DNA of 64,000 nt, taken from positions 248,001 to 312,000 of the forward strand of contig JAITLQ010000018.1 of assembly GCA_031277795.1 (NCBI GenBank), in the 5' to 3' direction. The notes under the pieces are model-generated. The model was not told the DNA's origin. It worked only from the letters and a program-made list of their open reading frames with translations, and ran no database searches. This stretch comes from Arthrobacter sp. GTDB taxonomy: Bacteria > Actinomycetota > Actinomycetes > Actinomycetales > Micrococcaceae. Made by a program: the position numbers and the translations under genes. This document shows positions 59,692 to 64,000 of this stretch, in pieces (position 1 is the first letter of the stretch; the number at the start of each line of letters is the position of its first letter).

Positions 59692-61215
59692 GTGAAGGAC
59701 AACGACGTCGACGTCATCGTGATTGGCGCAGGTTCGGCAGGCAATGTGATCGCCCGCCGCCTGCTGGATGCCGGGCGCACCGTGGCGGTGCTCGAGGCCG
59801 GCGGCATGCCGGAGAACCCGATCATCGCCGACGTGGCCGCTGCCGGTGGGCTCTGGCGAGGCCCGGAGGACTGGGACTACGTCACCGAGCCGCAGCCAGG
59901 CCTGGACGGGCGCTCGCTCCACCTGCCCCGCGGCAAGGTCGTGGGCGGCTCCCACGCGCTCAACGCCACCATCTGGGTGCGCGGTCACCGCGCCGACTAC
60001 GACGCTTGGGCCTACCGCGGGTGCCCCGGCTGGGGCTGGGACGAGGTGCTGCCCGTCTTCAAGGCCATCGAGGACTTCGACGGCGGCGCCTCCGAGCTGC
60101 GCGGCACGGGCGGCCTGCTCGATGTGCGCGAGGACTTCGGCCGCGACGAGGTGCAGGACTCGATCCTCGAGGCCTGCCGCCAGTGGGGCCTGTCGGAGGA
60201 CGCCGATTACAACTCGGGCGAGCCGGACGGCGTGTCGAAGATGCAGCTCAACGTGCGCGAGGGCAAGCGCTTCAACACGTGGAACGCGTATCTCGAGCCG
60301 GTCGCGGATGCGGACACCCTGCGCCTCATCACGGGCGCAAGGGTCACCCGCCTCATCATCGAGGAGAATACGGTGCGCGGCGTGGAGTACCTGGACGCGG
60401 AGGGCACGCCGCAGCGCCTTCTCGCCGAGGAGACGGTGCTCTGCGCCGGCGCCCTCGGTTCCCCCGAGGTGCTCCTGCGCTCCGGCGTGGGTCCGGCCGC
60501 GGAGCTCGCGGCCGCCGGCGTGACCCCGGTGCTCGACGCCCCCGGCGTGGGCAAGAACCTGCACGATCACTTCCTGGTGCCCGTCATCTACGCGACCGAG
60601 CGCGAGGTGCCCGCCCCGGGCGTGGGCGCGGCGGAAACGCACCACTTCTGGCGCTCGCGCCCCGACCTCGCGGTCCCGGACACGCAACCCCTGCACTTCT
60701 CGCTGCCCATGTACTTCCTCGATGACATGCAGGGGCCGGAGAACGGCTTCAGCCTCGTGGCGGGGGTCGTGCGCCCCGCCGGGCGCGGCGAGATCACCTT
60801 GGCTGGCCCCGAACTGGCCGACGGCGTCAAGGTGGACGTGGGGGCGCTCGCCGACGAGTCGGACGTCGACTCGATGATCGCCTCGGTGCGCCAGTGCCGC
60901 GAGATCGGCCGCCAGGCGGCGCTCGCCGAGGGCTGGGGCGCCACCGAGGTCTACCCCGGCGCGGACCTGGGGGACAGCGACGACGAGCTCGAGGGCTACG
61001 TTCGCGCCCGCACCGTCACCTACCACCACCAGGTGGGCACGTGCCGCATGGGCCTCGACGACGCGGCCGTGGTGGACCCGCGCACGCTGCGCGTCCACGG
61101 GCTCTCCGGCGTGCGCGTCGCCGACGCCTCGATCATGCCCGACATCACGACCGGCAACACCAACGCCCCGACCGTCATGATCGCCGAGCGCGCCGCCGCG
61201 ATGATCCTCGGCTGA
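59692..61215 (+). CDS. GMC-family FAD-dependent oxidoreductase
   Basis: A 507-residue GMC oxidoreductase. [20 protein letters not shown] at about 8-27 binds [23 protein letters not shown] is PROSITE-like signature 1; [18 protein letters not shown] is signature 2; [10 protein letters not shown] and [17 protein letters not shown] hold the catalytic His-Asn region. Choline dehydrogenase and alcohol oxidases belong here; the substrate cannot be told. AAGGAG lies 7 bases before the GTG at 59692. The 246-base gap before it is G+C rich with no gene seen. A hairpin separates it from the PHP gene. Confidence 0.9.
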   Translation: MKDNDVDVIVIGAGSAGNVIARRLLDAGRTVAVLEAGGMPENPIIADVAAAGGLWRGPEDWDYVTEPQPGLDGRSLHLPRGKVVGGSHALNATIWVRGHRADYDAWAYRGCPGWGWDEVLPVFKAIEDFDGGASELRGTGGLLDVREDFGRDEVQDSILEACRQWGLSEDADYNSGEPDGVSKMQLNVREGKRFNTWNAYLEPVADADTLRLITGARVTRLIIEENTVRGVEYLDAEGTPQRLLAEETVLCAGALGSPEVLLRSGVGPAAELAAAGVTPVLDAPGVGKNLHDHFLVPVIYATEREVPAPGVGAAETHHFWRSRPDLAVPDTQPLHFSLPMYFLDDMQGPENGFSLVAGVVRPAGRGEITLAGPELADGVKVDVGALADESDVDSMIASVRQCREIGRQAALAEGWGATEVYPGADLGDSDDELEGYVRARTVTYHHQVGTCRMGLDDAAVVDPRTLRVHGLSGVRVADASIMPDITTGNTNAPTVMIAERAAAMILG

Positions 61216-61305
61216 GCCGGGTCGGCGCGCCGCCCTCGGCGGTGCGCTGGGACGTGAGCCGGGCCGTGCGCCGGGCCCGTCCCGCGACACCACGGCAACG
61301 GCGTG

Positions 61306-61342
61306 GGGCCGCCCCAGCGTGCTGAGCACGCCGGGGCGGCCC
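61306..61342 (+). terminator. Terminator after GMC oxidoreductase
   Basis: Arms of 18 bases (61306-61323, 61325-61342) with one A-C mismatch around a single G, left arm GGGCCGCCCCAGCGTGCT; TTTGGC follows. It ends the oxidoreductase unit 90 bases after its stop and just before the promoter of the PHP gene. Confidence 0.75.
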
Positions 61343-61364
61343 TTTGGCATTAGCCTTAACGTTC

Positions 61365-62234
61365 ATGCGCATCGACCTGCACACGCACTCCTGGGTCTCC
61401 GACGGGACGCAGGCCCCGGCCGAGCTCGTGGCCTCCGCCGCGGCGGCCGACCTCGACATCGTGGCCCTCACCGATCACGACCAGAGCGCCGGTTGGGACG
61501 AGGCGCGGGCCGCGGCCGCGGCGCACGGCATCGGCTGGCTCGGCGGCATCGAGGTCACCTGCAGGGTGCCGTTCACCGGCATCAGCGTGCACATGCTGGC
61601 CTACGGCGTCAGCCGCGGCAACGAGGAGCTGCGCGCGGCGCTGGCCGGGCTGCGCGACTCCCGCGACGGCCGCGCCCGCGCCATGGTGGACCGGCTGGCG
61701 GAGGACTTCCCGATCGACTGGGCGTCGGTGCAGGAGCAGACCCAAGCCGGTTCAACGATCGGCCGCCCCCACATCGCCGACGCGCTCGTGGCGGCGGGGG
61801 TCGTGGCGGACCGCACCGAGGCCTTCGCCCACATCCTCTCCCCGCGCGGCCCCTACTACGTGGGCCAGCCCGCCCTGGATCCGGTGCAGGCCGTGCGGCT
61901 CATCCACGCTGCGGGCGGCGCCGCCGTCATGGCGCATCCCGTGGCCGGGGCGCGCGGACGCGTCATCGGCCGGGACGAGATGCTGGCGGTGGTGGACGCC
62001 GGCCTCGACGGCGTGGAGGTCTACCACCGTGACAATTCGGCCGAGGGCCGTCGCGAGCTCCTCGCGCTGGCCTCCGAGCGGGGGCTCATCGTGACGGGCT
62101 CCTCCGACTACCACGGCGCGGGCAAGCCGAATCTGTTGGGGGAGAACACCACGGAACCCCGCGCGCTGCTGCGCCTGCTCGAGCGCACCGAGGCGCCCGA
62201 GATCGAGGGCTTCGACGCCTCGGAACTGCGCTAG
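61365..62234 (+). CDS. PHP-domain phosphoesterase (nucleotidase/RNase AM-like)
   Basis: A 289-residue PHP-domain protein. The metal ligands are in MRIDLHTHSWVSDGT (His-x-His), IVALTDHDQSAGW (Asp-His), GGIEVTC (Glu), GRPHIADAL (His), VMAHPVAG (His) and GSSDYHGAGKPN (Asp, His). Relatives hydrolyse 3',5'-nucleoside bisphosphates or trim RNA 5' ends (RNase AM/YciV). Cytosolic. ATG 61365 has TAGCCT 8 bases upstream and no SD, so it is probably leaderless. It is convergent with the MFS gene. Confidence 0.92.
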   Translation: MRIDLHTHSWVSDGTQAPAELVASAAAADLDIVALTDHDQSAGWDEARAAAAAHGIGWLGGIEVTCRVPFTGISVHMLAYGVSRGNEELRAALAGLRDSRDGRARAMVDRLAEDFPIDWASVQEQTQAGSTIGRPHIADALVAAGVVADRTEAFAHILSPRGPYYVGQPALDPVQAVRLIHAAGGAAVMAHPVAGARGRVIGRDEMLAVVDAGLDGVEVYHRDNSAEGRRELLALASERGLIVTGSSDYHGAGKPNLLGENTTEPRALLRLLERTEAPEIEGFDASELR

Positions 62235-62262
62235 CCGGTCCGGCCTAACGAGGCCCGCGCCT

Positions 62263-62326
62263 CGGCCCCGCGCACCGGTGCGGCTCGCACCCTGGCCCGG
62301 CCCCGCGCCCCGGTGCGGCTCGCGCC
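62263..62326. repeat. Tandem duplication of a 29-base unit, period 35
   Basis: Segments 62263-62291 and 62298-62326 match at 27 of 29 positions (starts CGGCCCCGCG). The second copy touches the stop of the MFS gene. Similar in nature to the repeat at 1698-1777: both lie at a gene end. Confidence 0.85.
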
Positions 62327-63582
62327 TAGCGGTGAGCGGGCGCCGTCGTGCCCTCCTGGGGCGCCGTCCCGGCGCCGCCCGGCACGCCCAGGCGCAGGGT
62401 GAAGGAGAGCGCACAGCCGATGAGGCAGAGCACCACGGGCAGGGCCAGGGCCTGGTTCAGGCCCACGAGCCCGGCGAGGCCGCCCACGATGGCCGGGCCG
62501 GCCAGCATGCCGACGTAGCCGGCACCCACCACACGGGCCAGCACGACGGCGCCGCGCGGGCCGGGCACGAGGGCGCCGGCCGCCGTGAAGAGCTGAGGGA
62601 CGATCCCCGAGAGGCCCAGGCCGTACAGGCCCCAACCCACCACGGCCCATGCGAAGCTCGGCAGCAGCACCACGCCGAGCAGGCCGACGGCGGCCACGAG
62701 CGAGCCGTAGCGCACCACGGCGCCGGCGCCGAAGCGCCCGGCCACGCGGTCGGCGCAGAGGCGCCCGATCGTCATGGCCACGGAGAAGGTGCCGTACGCG
62801 GCGGCGGCCAGGGATTCGCTCGTGCCGAAGTGCTCCACGGCGTGGCGCGAGCTCCAGTCGTTGACGGTGCCCTCCGCCAGGAAGAACGCGAAGGCGAGCG
62901 AGCCGAGGACGAGCCCCAGGCGCAGCACCTGGGAGCGCGCGGGGGCCTGCGTCGGGGCGGGGAGATCCTCTCCCGCCGCCGCGGCCACGGCGGCGTGGGA
63001 GGGCATGAGGACGGGCAGCGCGCCGAGCGAGACGGCGGCGCAGACGGCACCCATGATGCCCATGGAGACCACGGTGGGCAGGTTGAGCGCCAGGAGCGTG
63101 CCGCCGAGCAGCGCACCGAGCGCGCCGCCCACGGAGAAGAAGGCGTGGAAGGCGCTCATGATGGGGCGTCCGTAGGCCTGCTCCACGCGCACGGCCTGCT
63201 CGTTCATGGCCAGGTCGAGGGCGCCGTTGCCGATGCCGAAGAGGATGAGGCCGGCCCCGAGCCAGAGCGGGTCGGGGGCCAGGGACACGGCGAGGATCCC
63301 GAGGAGCATGACGACGGTGCCCCACGCCTGCACGGGGCGCGACCCCCAGCGGGCGGCGAGCGAGCCGCCGGCCTGCATGGCCAGGAGCGCACCCACGCCG
63401 AGCACGAGGAGCAGCACCCCGAGACCCGCCTCGTTGAGCCCCGTGTTGTCCATGAGCCGCGGGATGTGGACCACCCAGGTGGCCACGGCAAAGCCGCATG
63501 CAAGGAAGCTCGCGAACACGCCGAGCCTGGCTCGGCGCAGCGCGGCGCTGGGACGGGGGAGGGTACCGGTGGAGGGGTTCAC
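62326..63582 (-). CDS. MFS transporter, DHA1-like
   Basis: A 418-residue transporter with about 12 membrane segments. Segments such as VFASFLACGFAVATWVVHIP, LGVLLLVLGVGALLAMQAGG and SAFHAFFSVGGALGALLGG, and the RLCADRVAGRFG motif-A-like loop (DRxGRR type) in the second half, place it in the major facilitator superfamily of sugar or drug type; the substrate is unknown. GTG 63582 has TAGGCT 6 bases upstream and no SD. The last codons overlap a 19-base copy of a hairpin arm (62331-62349). The methyltransferase stop lies 9 bases upstream of its start. Confidence 0.88.
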   Translation of the reverse strand: MNPSTGTLPRPSAALRRARLGVFASFLACGFAVATWVVHIPRLMDNTGLNEAGLGVLLLVLGVGALLAMQAGGSLAARWGSRPVQAWGTVVMLLGILAVSLAPDPLWLGAGLILFGIGNGALDLAMNEQAVRVEQAYGRPIMSAFHAFFSVGGALGALLGGTLLALNLPTVVSMGIMGAVCAAVSLGALPVLMPSHAAVAAAAGEDLPAPTQAPARSQVLRLGLVLGSLAFAFFLAEGTVNDWSSRHAVEHFGTSESLAAAAYGTFSVAMTIGRLCADRVAGRFGAGAVVRYGSLVAAVGLLGVVLLPSFAWAVVGWGLYGLGLSGIVPQLFTAAGALVPGPRGAVVLARVVGAGYVGMLAGPAIVGGLAGLVGLNQALALPVVLCLIGCALSFTLRLGVPGGAGTAPQEGTTAPAHR

Positions 63583-63591
63583 CGCCCCAGC

Positions 63592-64000
63592 CTAGCCAGC
63601 GCCCTCGGCACGGGAGCGCTCATCCCAGCGCAGGTCGATAAATCGCGCCTCGGGGAGCCGCTTGCGCATCACCGCGACGGCGTCGTCGTGCGCGTCGACG
63701 CAGACAAAGTGCCGGCCAAGGGAGGCAGCGGCGGCACCCGTGGTCCCCGAACCGGCAAAGAGGTCGAGCACCCAATCGCCCTCCCGGGAGGAGGCGGCGA
63801 TGATCCGGCGCAGGATGCCCAGGGGCTTTTGCGTGGGGTAGCCCGTCTTCTCCTTGCCCGTGGGGGAGACGATGGTGTGCCACCAGACGTCGGTGGGCAG
63901 CTTGCCGCGCGCAGCCTTCTCCTTCGTGACGAGGCCGGGCGCCATGTAGGGCTCGCGTTGAACCTCGGCCGAATCGAAGTGATAGCCGGAGGGGTCCTTG
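63592..64000 (-). CDS. DNA methyltransferase (N4/N6, beta-class), C-terminal part cut by window edge
   Basis: The frame is open from the right end of the window (reading KDPSGYHFDSAEVQREPY) to a stop at 63592, about 136 residues. WHTIVSPTGKEKTGYPTQKP and VLDLFAGSGTTGAAAASLGR contain the SAM-binding motif (FAGSGTTG) that follows the DPPY catalytic site in this class; the DPPY part lies outside the window. It methylates adenine-N6 or cytosine-N4 in DNA. No restriction gene is seen beside it on this side, so it may be an orphan. The MFS gene follows on the same strand. Confidence 0.88.
   Translation of the reverse strand, partial: KDPSGYHFDSAEVQREPYMAPGLVTKEKAARGKLPTDVWWHTIVSPTGKEKTGYPTQKPLGILRRIIAASSREGDWVLDLFAGSGTTGAAAASLGRHFVCVDAHDDAVAVMRKRLPEARFIDLRWDERSRAEGAG

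Noticed and set aside
63592-64000. Restriction-modification system at the right edge
   Set aside because: Only the methyltransferase end is visible and no nuclease gene is adjacent within the window, so a complete system cannot be claimed.

Overview
The window reads as chromosomal DNA of a high-G+C actinobacterium of the order Micrococcales, probably an Arthrobacter-like Micrococcaceae member. The evidence is the family signatures (an ECF sigma factor with an HxxxCxxC anti-sigma factor, DUF3117, DivIVA-domain protein, actinobacterial Mrp, a gluABCD-type importer), the strong G/C preference at third codon positions, frequent GTG starts, and gene blocks that I recall as typical of that group: typA - fdxA - dapC - gltA - dapD/dapE, and sigE - anti-sigma - tatB - mrp. 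I see no phage, insertion sequence, plasmid gene, CRISPR array, rRNA or tRNA. Coding density is high and most of the window is core genome.

Layout. 1-14.9 kb: ychF, then many small single-gene units (VOC protein, TetR/HPP pair, ThrE-type exporter, GlxA-type regulator, MDR oxidoreductase, PEP-mutase-like protein, a SUFU-like protein, ArfB, ABC-F ATPase, YdeI/SnoaL/ATP-grasp run). 15-20.6 kb: old-yellow-enzyme family oxidoreductase, a secreted protein, an amino acid permease and an M50-type membrane protease. 20.8-35 kb: a peptide-uptake island with a POT-family peptide symporter and two complete Opp/Dpp-type ABC importers in tandem (lipoprotein, two permeases, double-ATPase), whose lipoprotein genes share a composite upstream motif. 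35-45.5 kb: typA, fdxA and lysine/diaminopimelate genes dapC, dapD and dapE with citrate synthase. 45.5-48.9 kb: gluABCD-type polar amino acid importer. 49-57.8 kb: LOG protein, DivIVA-like protein, DUF3117, O-methyltransferase, sigE/anti-sigma, tatB, mrp, DUF1003, MgtE-N/CBS protein and a YflT-like protein. 57.9-64 kb: aminopeptidase P, GMC oxidoreductase, PHP phosphoesterase, MFS transporter and the end of a DNA methyltransferase cut by the window edge.

How it fits together. The POT symporter, two peptide ABC importers, amino acid permease, glutamate-type importer, aminopeptidase P and threonine exporter point to a cell that lives largely on peptides and amino acids. dapC/dapD/dapE (succinylase branch) supply meso-diaminopimelate and lysine.

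Most unusual signals are non-coding: (1) a dispersed family of long perfect hairpins at gene ends that share a 15-base outer core; (2) a start-codon-proximal TANNNT hexamer in front of at least 17 genes, implying widespread leaderless transcription, with a mirror-image version between dapD and dapE; (3) twin 16-bp palindromes between a tetR gene and an HPP-family gene; (4) the shared motif of the two peptide operons; (5) a probable single-base frameshift in a SnoaL-like gene. I did not find a clearly new multi-gene system. The closest candidate is the small SUFU-like locus at 8.8-10.3 kb, and the case for it is weak.
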